Source: Alterirhizorhabdus solaris (GTDB lineage: Bacteria; Pseudomonadota; Alphaproteobacteria; Sphingomonadales; Sphingomonadaceae). From it: a stretch of DNA of 53,731 nt. The notes beneath the pieces were generated by a model that saw only the letters and a program-made list of their open reading frames with translations, was not told the origin of the DNA and did no database searches. The DNA is taken from positions 1 to 53,731 of the forward strand of contig NZ_VNIM01000018.1 of NCBI RefSeq assembly GCF_007785815.1, read 5' to 3'. The translations under genes and the position numbers were made by a program. Shown here in pieces: positions 9,256 to 19,944 of the stretch. Position 1 is the stretch's first letter. Each line of letters opens with the position of its first letter.

Positions 9256-9588
9256 TCAGATCGAGAAGCTCGATCCGCAGCCGCAGCCGGAGGCCGCGTT
9301 GGGGTTGGTCACGCGAAAGGCCGCGCCACCGAGCGACTCGACGAAATCGACGGCGGCCCCCTGAACGAGGTCGAGGCTCATCGGATCGACGACCAGCGTC
9401 ACGCCGTCGCGCTCCGCCACCATGTCGTCCGCCTCCACGGTGTCGGCAAGGCCGAAGCGGTACTGGAAGCCGGCGCATCCGCCACCATCCACCGCCAGCC
9501 GCAGAATCGCGGGCTTGCCCTGTTTCTGTGCGATCGCGGCGACGCGCTTCGCGGCGGAGGGGGTCAGGTCGAGGGCTGGTTGGGACAT
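9256..9588 (-). CDS. erpA: Iron-sulfur cluster insertion protein, A-type (ErpA/HesB/IscA family)
   Basis: 110 residues. A-type carriers hold a [2Fe-2S] or [4Fe-4S] cluster and deliver it to apoproteins. The three invariant cysteines are present: C38 in G-G-G-C-A-G-F and C102/C104 in S-G-C-G-C-G near the C-terminus, along with the V-x-P-x-S-x-D-L-V-Q-G-A segment. The start at M-S-Q-P-A-L-D-L-T-P is preferred to ATG 9609. Distinguishing ErpA from IscA or SufA requires genomic context; no suf or isc genes are adjacent. It is preceded on this strand by a strong terminator at 9607-9635, so it probably has its own promoter in the short remaining gap. Confidence 0.85.
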   Translation of the reverse strand: MSQPALDLTPSAAKRVAAIAQKQGKPAILRLAVDGGGCAGFQYRFGLADTVEADDMVAERDGVTLVVDPMSLDLVQGAAVDFVESLGGAAFRVTNPNAASGCGCGSSFSI

Positions 9589-9606
9589 GGACAGGAGATA
9601 GGCGTG

Positions 9607-9635
9607 CAAAAGGCCGCCGGCAATGCCGACGGCCT
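9607..9635 (-). terminator. Rho-independent terminator after the M23 peptidase gene
   Basis: Read on the minus strand, the hairpin arms are AGGCCG and CGGCCT, extended by GCCG/CGGC after one mismatch, with a 3-base loop. The last arm runs straight into TTTT. It lies 36 bases after the M23 peptidase stop codon and just upstream of the erpA start, so it separates the two transcription units. Confidence 0.8.
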
Positions 9636-9670
9636 CTCTCCTCCCCCGTTTGCCGGGTATTCCTGGTCGA

Positions 9671-10429
9671 TCAGCTTTCCGGGCCGCCCAGCGCCAGCGG
9701 CGCGGTGACGCGCGGGCCGCTGCGGTTCTGCATGGCGACGAGATAATCGGCCGACTGAAGGAACGGCACGGGGTTCACCGCGCGCCCGTCGAGGCGGACT
9801 TCATAATGGAGGTGACTGCCGGTTGAGCGGCCGGTGGAGCCCATCAGCGCGATCAGATCGCCGCGCTTCACCAGATCGCCGGGATGAACGATGATCTTCG
9901 ACAGATGGCCGTAGCGGGTCGCGATGCCACGCCCATGATCGAGCTCGACGAGATTGCCGTAGCCGTTGGCCCATTCGGCGCGACCCACCACGCCATCGGC
10001 GGTGGCATAGATCGGCGTGCCGATCGGCCCGGCCAGATCGATGCCGGCGTGCATCGCGGCGCCGCCACGGAACGGATCGGATCGCACGCCGAAACCGCTG
10101 GTGAAGGCGACGCTGGTGCGGATCGGCTTGGCGGACGGCACGGAGATGGTGCCCTGCCGGATCACGCCCGGCTGAAAATCGTCCTGCTTCTTCCACGAGA
10201 GGAACAGCGAGCGGAACTGCGGATCGGCGTTGCCGATGGTGCTGGTCGGGGTCAGCGACTCATAAGGGCCGCCCTCGGCGACTACCTTGCGGGCGGTTCG
10301 TCCACCGGCCTCGGCGGGGGCGGCGGCGACCATGGGCACGGCGGCGAACAGCAGGGCGAGCAGAGCGGGGCGCGAGAGGCGGCGGAACTTTTCCGCCATT
10401 CCGGCTTTGAACTTCTGCGTCAACGTCAT
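9671..10429 (-). CDS. M23 family metallopeptidase (LytM/peptidoglycan endopeptidase)
   Basis: 252 residues. An N-terminal hydrophobic segment (about residues 21-41, ending A-P-A-E-A) is a signal peptide, so the enzyme acts in the periplasm. The C-terminal LytM domain (about 120-225) has all zinc ligands and catalytic residues of active M23 enzymes: H127 and D131 in M-H-A-G-I-D, H175 in R-Y-G-H, and H206/H208 in S-H-L-H-Y-E. It should cut peptide cross-links in peptidoglycan. The region between the signal peptide and the catalytic domain is short with no coiled coil, unlike EnvC-type activators, so direct hydrolase activity is likely. It has a terminator downstream. Confidence 0.9.
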   Translation of the reverse strand: MTLTQKFKAGMAEKFRRLSRPALLALLFAAVPMVAAAPAEAGGRTARKVVAEGGPYESLTPTSTIGNADPQFRSLFLSWKKQDDFQPGVIRQGTISVPSAKPIRTSVAFTSGFGVRSDPFRGGAAMHAGIDLAGPIGTPIYATADGVVGRAEWANGYGNLVELDHGRGIATRYGHLSKIIVHPGDLVKRGDLIALMGSTGRSTGSHLHYEVRLDGRAVNPVPFLQSADYLVAMQNRSGPRVTAPLALGGPES

Positions 10430-10524
10430 GCAATCCCCCAGTGACCTGGCATGGCCCGATGTCGTCCCTGTGAGGATCGCACCGAGCCAGAATATGTAGT
10501 CGACCGCGAGATTTGCCCTCCCCG

Positions 10525-11358
10525 CTACGTCGTGAATGCTCCGTGCGTGAAGCGTTCCACATCGACAAGCCCGTCGTAGAACGCACGGGTCAGACCGGCA
10601 GACGACCGCGACGAGTCGTTGAACGGTGGCTTAACGGCCCCGGCGAAGCCCTCCCCCACCAGCCGCCGCCATGTCGGCACGACCGCCGCGCCCCTGTCGC
10701 CGCACAGCGATTCGAACCAGCGTACCCCGGCCGCGACATGCCCTACCTCGTCGGCGAGAATGCGGCGCAGCACCCGGCCCGAGGCCTGATCGCCCGCCGC
10801 CTCGAACCGGGCGATCATCATCGGCGTCACGTCCAGCCCGCGCGCCTCCAGAACCATCGGCACGATCGCCAGCCGCGCGAGCGGATCGTGCGCCGTGGCC
10901 GCCGCCGCCGCCCACAGGCCGTCGTGCGCGGGCAGATCACCATAGGCCGCGCCCAGCGCACGCAGACGGCGCGCGACGATGGCGAAATGCATCGCCTCCT
11001 CCGCCCCCACCGTCATCCAGTCGTCGGTGAAGGCCCGCGGGAACAGCCCGCCGAACCGTGCGACCATGTCGAACGCCAGGTCGATCGCGACATATTCGAT
11101 GTGCGCGACGGCGTGCAGCATCGCGATCCGCGTGCGCGGGCTGCCGGCGCGGCCGCGCTTGGGCATCCGCGAGGGCGGGAGCAGCTCTGGCCGGTCGCCG
11201 CGCGCCGGCCGGTCCGGCACGGCCACGTCGAACCGCCAGTCGAGCCGGCCCGCCCGCCACGCGCGCGCCGCCGCCCGCGCCGCCTTCACCTTGTCGCGCG
11301 GATCGGCCGCCAGCAGCACGCCGCACGCCGCCGCCGCGACGCTGGTGTCAGCCGGCAT
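10525..11358 (-). CDS. Ferritin-like DUF455 protein
   Basis: 277 residues. The helical domain carries repeated Glu/His pairs typical of ferritin-like di-iron proteins: A-H-I-E in helix 1, E-E-A-M-H in helix 2, E-A-R-G-L-D in helix 3 and D-E-V-G-H in helix 4. Together these match the DUF455 family (COG2833), which is related in fold to MiaE-type enzymes. The reaction is unknown. The gene starts 11 bases inside the end of bcp, so it is translationally coupled and belongs to the glnE-bcp-DUF455 operon. I see no clear terminator in the 95 bases between its stop codon and the M23 gene. Confidence 0.85.
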   Translation of the reverse strand: MPADTSVAAAACGVLLAADPRDKVKAARAAARAWRAGRLDWRFDVAVPDRPARGDRPELLPPSRMPKRGRAGSPRTRIAMLHAVAHIEYVAIDLAFDMVARFGGLFPRAFTDDWMTVGAEEAMHFAIVARRLRALGAAYGDLPAHDGLWAAAAATAHDPLARLAIVPMVLEARGLDVTPMMIARFEAAGDQASGRVLRRILADEVGHVAAGVRWFESLCGDRGAAVVPTWRRLVGEGFAGAVKPPFNDSSRSSAGLTRAFYDGLVDVERFTHGAFTT

Positions 11359-11851
11359 GAGGTTCGTGGTGCCCCTTCAACGCGCGTGCCGCCTCCAGCA
11401 CCGCCTCGGCATGGCCCGGCACCTTCACCTTTCGCCAGACCCGCGCGATGCGGCCATCGGCGTCGATCAGGAAGGTGGCGCGGTCGATGCCCATGTATTT
11501 CTTGCCGTACAGCGTCTTCTCACCCCACGTGCCGAATGCCTCGCACGCGCTGCCATCCGCGTCTGTCGCCAGAGACACGGTGAGGCCGTGCTTGGCGATG
11601 AACTTCGATTTGCCGGCCGACGTACCCTTCGACACGCCGAGGATCGAGGCCCCCTCCATCTCGAACGCCGCCTTCAAGGCGGAGAAGTCGAGCGCCTCGG
11701 TGGTGCAGCCGCTCGTGTCGTCCTTGGGGTAGAAGAACAGAGCCAGCGGCCGCCCGCGCATCGCCGACAGCGAAAGCGCGCCGCCGTCCGGCGTTTCCAG
11801 CGTCACCTCCGGCGCAAGGTCGCCTTCGTTCAGGGTTGTCTCGTCCGCCAT
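11348..11851 (-). CDS. bcp: Thioredoxin-dependent peroxiredoxin, BCP/PrxQ type
   Basis: 167 residues. The motif F-F-Y-P-K-D-D-T-S-G-C-T-T-E-A places the peroxidatic cysteine at C49. It reduces hydroperoxides with thioredoxin as donor. Several ATGs are in frame: 11863 overlaps the glnE stop (TGATG), and 11854 and 11851 follow. I chose 11851 because GGAG lies 6 bases ahead of it, but coupled initiation at 11863 (four more residues) is also possible. The resolving cysteine five residues after the peroxidatic one, present in many BCPs, is absent here: the fifth residue after C49 is D. Confidence 0.9.
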   Translation of the reverse strand: MADETTLNEGDLAPEVTLETPDGGALSLSAMRGRPLALFFYPKDDTSGCTTEALDFSALKAAFEMEGASILGVSKGTSAGKSKFIAKHGLTVSLATDADGSACEAFGTWGEKTLYGKKYMGIDRATFLIDADGRIARVWRKVKVPGHAEAVLEAARALKGHHEPHAG

Positions 11852-11862
11852 CATCGTCTCCA

Positions 11863-14562
11863 TCAATCCGCCACGCGCGCCCATTCGGCCGCGATCGTCG
11901 CCCGCGCCTTGGCATAAGCGTCGAGCAGCGCCGGCCAGTCCGCCTGTCCGCACGCCTGCGCCACCAACGCCCGGGAGGCTTCGGGCGGTTCCCCCAGCCC
12001 CGGCGACACCAGCCGCAGCGTCACCAGCATCCGCACCAGCAGCGCATAGGCCTCGGGCAGCGCGGGCGTCACCAGCCCCGCCGCCACCAGCGCGGCCAGC
12101 GCCACGCGCATCCGCGGATCGACACCGATGCCGGTCGAGAGTTGCAGCACCTGCACGGTGAACTCGCAATCGACCAGCCCGCCGCCGATCAGCTTCACGT
12201 CCAGATCGCCCGCCGCCGGCTTGTGCCGCGCGATCTCGCCGCGCATCTTCACCGCGTCGGCGAGCAACGTGGCGCGGTCGCGCGGGCGGCGCAGCGTCGC
12301 CTCGATGATCCGCGCCACCTCGCCCCGTGCCGCCGCCGAGCCGAACACCGGCCGCGCACGGGTGAGCGCCATATGCTCCCACGTCCACGCGCTCGTCCGC
12401 TGATACAGCGCGAAGCTCTCGGTCGAGACGGCCAGCAACCCCTGCCCGCCCGAGGGCCGCAGCCGCGTATCCACCTCGTACAACGGGCCGGAGGCGGTCG
12501 CGACGCTCAGCGCCCCCGTCAGCCGCTGCCCCAGCCGGTTGAAATACTGCGTCGCGCCCAGCGGCTTGCGGCCATCGGACTCGGTCAGATGGTCACCGGT
12601 GAACAGATAGACGAGGTCGAGGTCGGAGGCATGGGTCAGCGCCGCGCCACCCAGCCGCCCCAGCGCCAGCACAACCAGTTCGCTTTTTGGCAGCTCGCCG
12701 CCCGGCACCCGCCCATGCGCCGCCTCGAACTCGGCGACGGTGGCGTCGCCCAGCGCCGCGATCGCCGCCTCGGCCACGCGGGCATAGCCCTGCGCCACCT
12801 CGATCGGGTCGCTCGCCTGTTCCACCAGCTGTACGCCCAGCGCGAACCGCCGCTCGCCGACGTGCTGGCGCGCGCGATCGAGCAGCGCCTGATAATCGTC
12901 CCCGGCCTCGCGGGCGGCGAACTCGGCCGCCAGCGTCTCGACCGATCCCGGCGGATCGAACGCGGTGGCGTCGATCAGCCCGTCCAGCAACGCCGGCCGC
13001 CGCGCCAGCGCCTCGGACAGGGCCGGCGCGTGGACCAGCACGTGCGTCAGCAGCCGCGCCAGCGCCGGGCGCGCCTCCAGCAGGCGGAACAGGTTGATCG
13101 CGCTCGGCAGGCGGGCGACGATATCGTCGAAGCGGTTCAGCGCCACATTGGGGTCGGGCGCCTTGCCCAGCGCCGCCACCAGCGCGGGCAGCACCGCCTC
13201 CAGCGCGGCCACCGCCGCCGGCGTCCGCAGCGCGCGCATCCGCCCGGCGCGCCAGCCCTCGATCCGGGCGCGCGCCGCTGCCGGATCGGGGAAGCCCGCC
13301 GCCGCCAGCGCCCCATCGAGCAGCGCGGCATCCTGCGACAAGCCTTCTGGCCGGTCGACGTCGAGCGAGTCGTAGGTGTCGCCGACCCGCTCGACATGCG
13401 GGCGCAGCAGATCGACGAGCGCGTCGCCGTCCGCCAACCCGTGCAGCGCCGCCACATTGTCCAGCGCCGCCGGATCGCGCGGCAGGCTGTGGGTCTGCTG
13501 GTCCGCCACCATCTGCAACCGGTGCTCGATCGTGCGGTAGAGCCGGTAGGCGTCCGCCAGCGCCGTCGCCTCGTCCGCGCCGATCCGCCCCGCCGCCGCC
13601 AGCGCCGCCAGCGCGTCGAGCGTGGCGGGCGCGCGCAGCGCCGGCTCGCGCCCGCCGTGGATCAACTGGTGGATCTGGGCGAAGAACTCCACCTCGCGGA
13701 TGCCGCCGCGCCCCTTCTTCAGGTCGAAGCCGGGGCCGAGCCGCTGCCCCTGCGCGGCATGATCGCGGATCCGGCGCGAGATCGCCCGCACCTCGCGCAC
13801 CGCACCGAAATCGACCGCGCGCCGCCATACGAACGGTCGCACCGCATCGAGGAACCGCCGGCCCAGCGCCACATCCCCCGCCGCCGCCCGCGCGCGGATG
13901 AACGCCGCCCGTTCCCACGGCAGCGCCGACGATTCGTAATAACTCAGCGCAGCATCCACCGGCAGCGCCAGCGGCGACGCCTCGGGCGAGGGGCGCAGCC
14001 GCAGATCCACGCGCAGCACATAGCCGTCGCCGTCGCGCGACTGGAGCAGTTCCACCACCCGCCGCGCGATCCGCACCGCCGCCTCCACCGGCTCCTCGCG
14101 CGCGCGGCGCGGCAGCGTCTCGGGGTCGAAGATCAGGATCGGGTCGATATCGGAGGAGTAATTCAGCTCGCGGCTGCCATGCTTGCCCAGCGCCAGCGCG
14201 GCGAAGCCCGTGGGGGCGGCATCAGGATAACGTTCGGCCAGCGCGGTACGGATCGCCAGATCGAGCGCGCGGTCGGCGAAGGCGGAGAGGGTCGCCACCA
14301 CCGTCTCGAACGGCATGATCCCGGCAAGGTCGCCGATCGCCACGGTCAGCGCCAGCGCCTGCCGTTCGCGCCGCAGGGCGCGCGCCACCCGGTCCGGCGT
14401 TTCAGCCGTTTCCCGCCCGGCAGCCAGCGCGCCGGCAAAGTCCCCGGCTTCGATCAGCGCGACGACCTCGGGGCGCTGGGCGATGATCTGCCGCAGGAAA
14501 GGGGCGTGCGCCGTCGCACGGCCCAAGGCAGCGGCAATCGAGGGGTCGGGCAACTGAGTCAC
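11863..14562 (-). CDS. glnE: Bifunctional glutamine-synthetase adenylyltransferase/deadenylylase
   Basis: 899 residues beginning at a GTG. GlnE adenylylates or deadenylylates glutamine synthetase in response to PII and glutamine, setting nitrogen assimilation. Both nucleotidyltransferase domains are visible: the N-terminal one with G-S-R-E-L-N-Y-S-S-D-I-D (residues 129-140), and the C-terminal one with L-G-R-L-G-G and S-D-L-D-L-V (D647, D649). The length is slightly shorter than the ~946 residues of E. coli GlnE. It is the first gene of an operon with bcp and DUF455. Long antisense frames across it are shadows. Confidence 0.96.
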   Translation of the reverse strand: MTQLPDPSIAAALGRATAHAPFLRQIIAQRPEVVALIEAGDFAGALAAGRETAETPDRVARALRRERQALALTVAIGDLAGIMPFETVVATLSAFADRALDLAIRTALAERYPDAAPTGFAALALGKHGSRELNYSSDIDPILIFDPETLPRRAREEPVEAAVRIARRVVELLQSRDGDGYVLRVDLRLRPSPEASPLALPVDAALSYYESSALPWERAAFIRARAAAGDVALGRRFLDAVRPFVWRRAVDFGAVREVRAISRRIRDHAAQGQRLGPGFDLKKGRGGIREVEFFAQIHQLIHGGREPALRAPATLDALAALAAAGRIGADEATALADAYRLYRTIEHRLQMVADQQTHSLPRDPAALDNVAALHGLADGDALVDLLRPHVERVGDTYDSLDVDRPEGLSQDAALLDGALAAAGFPDPAAARARIEGWRAGRMRALRTPAAVAALEAVLPALVAALGKAPDPNVALNRFDDIVARLPSAINLFRLLEARPALARLLTHVLVHAPALSEALARRPALLDGLIDATAFDPPGSVETLAAEFAAREAGDDYQALLDRARQHVGERRFALGVQLVEQASDPIEVAQGYARVAEAAIAALGDATVAEFEAAHGRVPGGELPKSELVVLALGRLGGAALTHASDLDLVYLFTGDHLTESDGRKPLGATQYFNRLGQRLTGALSVATASGPLYEVDTRLRPSGGQGLLAVSTESFALYQRTSAWTWEHMALTRARPVFGSAAARGEVARIIEATLRRPRDRATLLADAVKMRGEIARHKPAAGDLDVKLIGGGLVDCEFTVQVLQLSTGIGVDPRMRVALAALVAAGLVTPALPEAYALLVRMLVTLRLVSPGLGEPPEASRALVAQACGQADWPALLDAYAKARATIAAEWARVAD

Positions 14563-14602
14563 GCCTCGTAAATAGCCCCATGATGCCCCGGCACAAGCAA
14601 AT

Positions 14603-14627
14603 GGAAACTTAGATCAACCTGAGCGTT
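14603..14627 (+). promoter_or_regulatory. Candidate EcfG-type promoter ahead of the NepR-like gene
   Basis: GGAAA, a 16-base spacer, then CGTT. The alphaproteobacterial general stress response consensus is GGAAC-N16/17-CGTT, so this is one mismatch from consensus with ideal spacing. The predicted start of transcription is near 14634, about 45 bases before the coding start at 14681. One-mismatch matches are expected about 20 times by chance in a window this size, so only its position and the gene downstream make it credible. Confidence 0.4.
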
Positions 14628-14680
14628 CAACCGCCATGCAGCCACATCCCACCCCTCTTACGCCGGAAAGGACCGCCCGG

Positions 14681-14809
14681 ATGAATCCCGAGACCGTGAC
14701 CATTCCCCAGGAGCATGCAGGGGTCGGTGCAGCATTGCGCGCCGCCTTCCAGCAACGCGTCCCGACCCTGCCGAACGAACTCGCCGTACTGATCGACAAG
14801 CTCCGCTGA
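14681..14809 (+). CDS. NepR-like small anti-sigma factor, orphan
   Basis: 42 residues, a short gene on the opposite strand from its neighbours. A ribosome binding site (GGAAAGGA) ends 8 bases before the ATG. An in-frame ATG at 14636 would give 57 residues but lies almost at the predicted transcription start. Residues 15-42 read V-G-A-A-L-R-A-A-F-Q-Q-R then V-P-T-L-P-N-E-L-A-V-L-I-D-K-L-R. This matches the NepR pattern (I/V-G-x-x-L-R-x-x-Y/F...V...P-x-x-L/F-x-x-L-L-x-x-L). NepR binds the ECF sigma factor EcfG and is released by the phosphorylated anti-anti-sigma factor PhyR. No phyR, ecfG or kinase gene is nearby, so this would be an unlinked copy. The assignment is by pattern only. Confidence 0.6.
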   Translation: MNPETVTIPQEHAGVGAALRAAFQQRVPTLPNELAVLIDKLR

Positions 14810-14880
14810 TAGACGGGTCGTCGCTTCAGGCGACCCCACACCCAGACCACTGCGGTGTCGATCCACGCGAGTGATCGATC

Positions 14881-15498
14881 TCAGCGGGTTGCCAGTGCCG
14901 CCGCTTCCCGCGCCCGCGCCTCGATCGCCGCCACGTCTGGCGCGCCGGCGGGCACCAGCCAGCTTCCCCCCACGCACGTCACCGCCGGGATCGCCAGCCA
15001 GTCGGTCGCGCTTGCCTGCGTGATGCCGCCGGTCGGGCAGAAGCGCGCTTCGTGGAACGGTGCGGCCAGCGCCTTCAGCGCCTTGGTGCCGCCCGCCGCC
15101 TCCGCCGGGAAGAACTTGAAGCGGGTCAACCCCAGATCCAGCCCCAGCATGATGTCCGCCGCATTGGCAGTGCCCGGCAGGAACGGAATGCCGCGTTCGA
15201 TGGCCGCGCGCCCCAGCCGTTCGGTCAGCCCGGGGCTGACGATGAAGCGTGCGCCCGCCGCGACGGCGGCATCAAGCTGCGCCTCGTTCAGTACCGTGCC
15301 CGCGCCCACCATTGCACCCGGCACCTTCGCCATCTCGGCGATCACCTCCAGCGCGGCCGGCGTGCGCAGCGTCACCTCCAGCGCGGGCACGCCGCCCGCC
15401 ACCAGCGCCTCGGCGATCGGCCGGGCGTGGGCCGCATCCTCGATCACCAGCACCGGAATCACCGGCGCCAGCGTCATCACGGTTTCGATCGCGCTCAT
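14881..15498 (-). CDS. eda: KDPG/KHG aldolase (2-keto-3-deoxy-6-phosphogluconate aldolase)
   Basis: 205 residues. It splits KDPG into pyruvate and glyceraldehyde-3-phosphate, the last step of the Entner-Doudoroff pathway. The general-base Glu is E41 in L-E-V-T-L-R-T and the Schiff-base lysine is K128 in T-R-F-K-F-F-P-A-E; G-A-G-T-V-L and the Pro-Gly segments also match the family. Its start overlaps the glk stop (ATGA), so it is the last gene of zwf-edd-glk-eda. Confidence 0.95.
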   Translation of the reverse strand: MSAIETVMTLAPVIPVLVIEDAAHARPIAEALVAGGVPALEVTLRTPAALEVIAEMAKVPGAMVGAGTVLNEAQLDAAVAAGARFIVSPGLTERLGRAAIERGIPFLPGTANAADIMLGLDLGLTRFKFFPAEAAGGTKALKALAAPFHEARFCPTGGITQASATDWLAIPAVTCVGGSWLVPAGAPDVAAIEARAREAAALATR

Positions 15499-16481
15499 CG
15501 TTCATGCTCCTCGGCGAATGCGGCGGCGGCGCCCAGCAGGCCAGGCTGCGGATGGGTAATCAGCTTGACGGGGATCTGCGCCATCCGCCCCTCGAACCGC
15601 CCCTTGGCACGGAAACGCGCGGAAAAGCCCGATCGTGGCAGATGGTCGGCGATGCGCAGGCCAAGGCCGCCGGCGATCACGACGCCGGTGCCTCCCTGCG
15701 CCAGTGCCAGATCGCCCGCCACCGCGCCGAGGCTGAGGCAGAAGCGATCGAACGCGGCGGCGGCGAGGCTGTCGCTGCCTTCGAGCGCCGCCGTCCACAA
15801 CGCCTTGTCGTCGAACGGGGCGATGCTACGCCCCTCGATCCCGGCAAGCGCCTCATAGATGTTGGCCAGGCCCGGCCCGGACACGATCCGCTCGATCGAG
15901 ACGCGGCGATAGCGGCTCCGCAACCGGTCGAGGATCTGCTCCTCCAGCGTGTCGAGCGGGGCGAAGTCGATATGCCCGCCCTCCGTCTCGATCACATGCG
16001 CGCGCCCGCCGCGCCGCAACAGCGCCGCGACGCCCAGGCCCGTGCCGGGGCCGACGATGGTGACGACGCCCTCCTCGTCCAGCGGTCGCTCCGGCCCGCA
16101 CAGGTGGCGCAGGTGGTCCGGCCCCACCTGTGCCACCGCGTGGCCCACCGCGCCGAAATCGTTGACCAGCGTGAAGGCGTCGACGCCCAGCTTCGCTGGA
16201 ATCAGCGCGGGGCGAATGATCCACGGGTTGTTCGTCAGCTTCAGCACCTCGCCCTGCACCGGGCAGGCGATGGCGATCCCCGCCGCGCGCGGCAGCGGCC
16301 GGCCGATGCCGGTGGCGAACGCCTCCCACGCGGTCTGGAAGCTGGCGTATTCGGCTGCCTTCAACGTCGTCTCGCCGTCCAGCGACAGCACCCGCCTGCC
16401 CTCGACCGTGGCGATGGCGAAGCGGGCGTGGGTGCCGCCGATATCGACGGCGACGATCTCGGTCACGCCGATCTCTTTCAC
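15495..16481 (-). CDS. glk: Glucokinase (Glk, ROK-unrelated bacterial type)
   Basis: 328 residues starting at a GTG 13 bases after the edd stop, with a G-rich ribosome binding site just before. A second in-frame GTG lies at 16466. It phosphorylates glucose with ATP in the cytoplasm, feeding zwf. Visible signatures are the phosphate-binding V-D-I-G-G-T-H-A-R-F near the N-terminus, L-T-N-N-P-W, L-V-N-D-F-G-A, the G-P-G-T-G-L-G motif and E-G-G-H-I-D-F, all typical of the bacterial Glk family. It overlaps eda by four bases. Confidence 0.94.
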   Translation of the reverse strand: MKEIGVTEIVAVDIGGTHARFAIATVEGRRVLSLDGETTLKAAEYASFQTAWEAFATGIGRPLPRAAGIAIACPVQGEVLKLTNNPWIIRPALIPAKLGVDAFTLVNDFGAVGHAVAQVGPDHLRHLCGPERPLDEEGVVTIVGPGTGLGVAALLRRGGRAHVIETEGGHIDFAPLDTLEEQILDRLRSRYRRVSIERIVSGPGLANIYEALAGIEGRSIAPFDDKALWTAALEGSDSLAAAAFDRFCLSLGAVAGDLALAQGGTGVVIAGGLGLRIADHLPRSGFSARFRAKGRFEGRMAQIPVKLITHPQPGLLGAAAAFAEEHER

Positions 16482-16494
16482 GCGACGCCCCCCG

Positions 16495-18314
<1,820 letters not shown>

Positions 18315-18318
<4 letters not shown>

Positions 18319-18365
18319 GCCCGGTCTCCGTCATGCGCGGTCCCGTCATGCCCAAGCTCAGTCAT
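18315..18365 (-). other. 16-codon bridging reading frame and tandem repeat between zwf and edd
   Basis: On the minus strand an ATG overlaps the zwf stop (ATGACTGA) and opens a 16-residue frame, [16 protein letters not shown]. Its TGA overlaps the edd ATG (ATGA). The stretch is made of imperfect 15-16 base copies that each begin with CATGAC, the last being the real edd start. It may carry ribosomes from zwf to edd, or may simply be a start-region duplication. Whether it is translated is unknown. Confidence 0.35.
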
Positions 18366-19815
18366 GCCACGTCACTCCGTCGCGCTCGGTCAGGCCGATC
18401 GCCGCCGATGGCCCCCATGTACCCGCCGCATAGGGGCGCGGTTCCATGCCGTTGGCTTCCCAGCCGGCGCGGATGCCGTCGATCCACTCCCACTGCGCCT
18501 CCACCTCGTCACGGCGCACGAACAGCGTCGGGTCGCCCTCGATCAGGTCGAGCAGCAGCCGCTCGTAGGCGATCCGTCGCCGCGTATCGGCAAAGGCGTC
18601 GGCCATGCCAAGGTCGAGCGGCACCTCGCGCAGGCGGATGCCGTCGCGGTCCAGCCCCGGCTTCTTGGCCATCACCAGCAGGCGGATCGTCTCCTCCGGC
18701 TGCAGGCGGATCACCAGCTTGTTCGGCTGCACCACCGCGCCCTTCGAGGCGAAGATCGAGTGCGGCACGCCCTTGAACTGGATGAAGATCTCCGAGTGAC
18801 GCGCCGGCAGCCGCTTGCCGGTCCGCAGGTAGAAGGGCACGCCCTTCCACCGCCAGTTGTCAACATGCGCCTTGATCGCCACGAACGTCTCGGTGCCGGA
18901 AGGCCTGCCCAGTTCCTCGGCATAGCCCGGCACCACCGCGCCGGAAACGGCGCCCGCGCCATATTGCCCGGTCACGGTATGCGTCGCCGCCTCGTTCGGC
19001 CCGATCCGGCGCAGCGAGCGGAAGATCTTCACCTTCTCGTCGCGCACCGCCGTCGCGTCGAACTGCGCGGGCGGCTCCATCGCCACCAGCGCCAGCAGTT
19101 GCAGCATGTGGTTCTGCACCATGTCGCGCAGCGCGCCGGCGCCGTCGTAGAAGCCGACGCGCCCTTCCAGCCCCACCGTCTCGGCGACGGTGATCTGGAC
19201 GTGATCGATCCCCATCGCGTTCCACTGCGGCTCGAACAGGCCGTTGCCGAAGCGGAGCGCGAGCAGGTTCTGCACCGTCTCCTTGCCGAGATAATGGTCG
19301 ATCCGGTACGTCCGCCCCTCGGGGAAGACGGCGGCCACCGCGTCGTTGATGACGCGCGACGAGGCCAGGTCGGTGCCGAGCGGTTTCTCCAGCCCGATCC
19401 GCACGCCCTCCCCCGCCAGCCCGGCGGCCGAAAGCCCGGCGATGGTCGGCTCGAACAGTTGCGGCGCGGTGGAGAGGAAGATCGCCATGTCGCCGGTGCG
19501 CGGCCCCACCGCCTCGGCGAGGGTGGCGAACTGCGACGGATCGGACGCATCGACCGCCACGTAGCGAAGCCGGCCGATGAACCGCTCGACCGCCGCCGGC
19601 TCCAGCTGGGCAGCATCGACGAACTGGTGCAGCGCCGTGTCCGCCGTCTCGCGGAAGGCGGCCTCGTCCATCTCGCTGCGCGCGGTCGCCACGATCACCA
19701 GATCGGCCGGCAGCAACCCGTCGGCGTCGAGCCGATAGAGCGACGGCAGCAGCATCCGCCGCGAGAGATCGCCGGTCGCCCCGAACAGGAGCAGTGCGTT
19801 TGCCGCGCGGGCCAT
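18358..19815 (-). CDS. zwf: Glucose-6-phosphate 1-dehydrogenase
   Basis: 485 residues, standard length. It oxidises glucose-6-phosphate to 6-phosphogluconolactone with NAD(P)+. The N-terminal dinucleotide fingerprint is [11 protein letters not shown] (residues 10-20), and the substrate-binding active-site motif R-I-D-H-Y-L-G-K-E is at 171-179. The start at 19815 is the M directly before [13 protein letters not shown] 19884 would add 23 unrelated residues. It heads the zwf-edd-glk-eda operon. The usual lactonase gene pgl is not between zwf and edd. Confidence 0.96.
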   Translation of the reverse strand: MARAANALLLFGATGDLSRRMLLPSLYRLDADGLLPADLVIVATARSEMDEAAFRETADTALHQFVDAAQLEPAAVERFIGRLRYVAVDASDPSQFATLAEAVGPRTGDMAIFLSTAPQLFEPTIAGLSAAGLAGEGVRIGLEKPLGTDLASSRVINDAVAAVFPEGRTYRIDHYLGKETVQNLLALRFGNGLFEPQWNAMGIDHVQITVAETVGLEGRVGFYDGAGALRDMVQNHMLQLLALVAMEPPAQFDATAVRDEKVKIFRSLRRIGPNEAATHTVTGQYGAGAVSGAVVPGYAEELGRPSGTETFVAIKAHVDNWRWKGVPFYLRTGKRLPARHSEIFIQFKGVPHSIFASKGAVVQPNKLVIRLQPEETIRLLVMAKKPGLDRDGIRLREVPLDLGMADAFADTRRRIAYERLLLDLIEGDPTLFVRRDEVEAQWEWIDGIRAGWEANGMEPRPYAAGTWGPSAAIGLTERDGVTWHD

Positions 19816-19944
19816 CCATGTCCTCCACTTGCCGGCGACGATGCGCCGCGTCGCCAAGCTATGGGGAGCCACGCCGGCTGGCAACGGTGCAAGACGAACG
19901 GCGCGACGGCGATCGCCGTCGTCGACGTCGAAGGCGTACCGCGA

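Noticed and set aside
11836-14571. Long plus-strand frame antisense to glnE
   Set aside because: Arg/Gln/His-rich composition with no recognisable domain; glnE motifs on the minus strand are clear.
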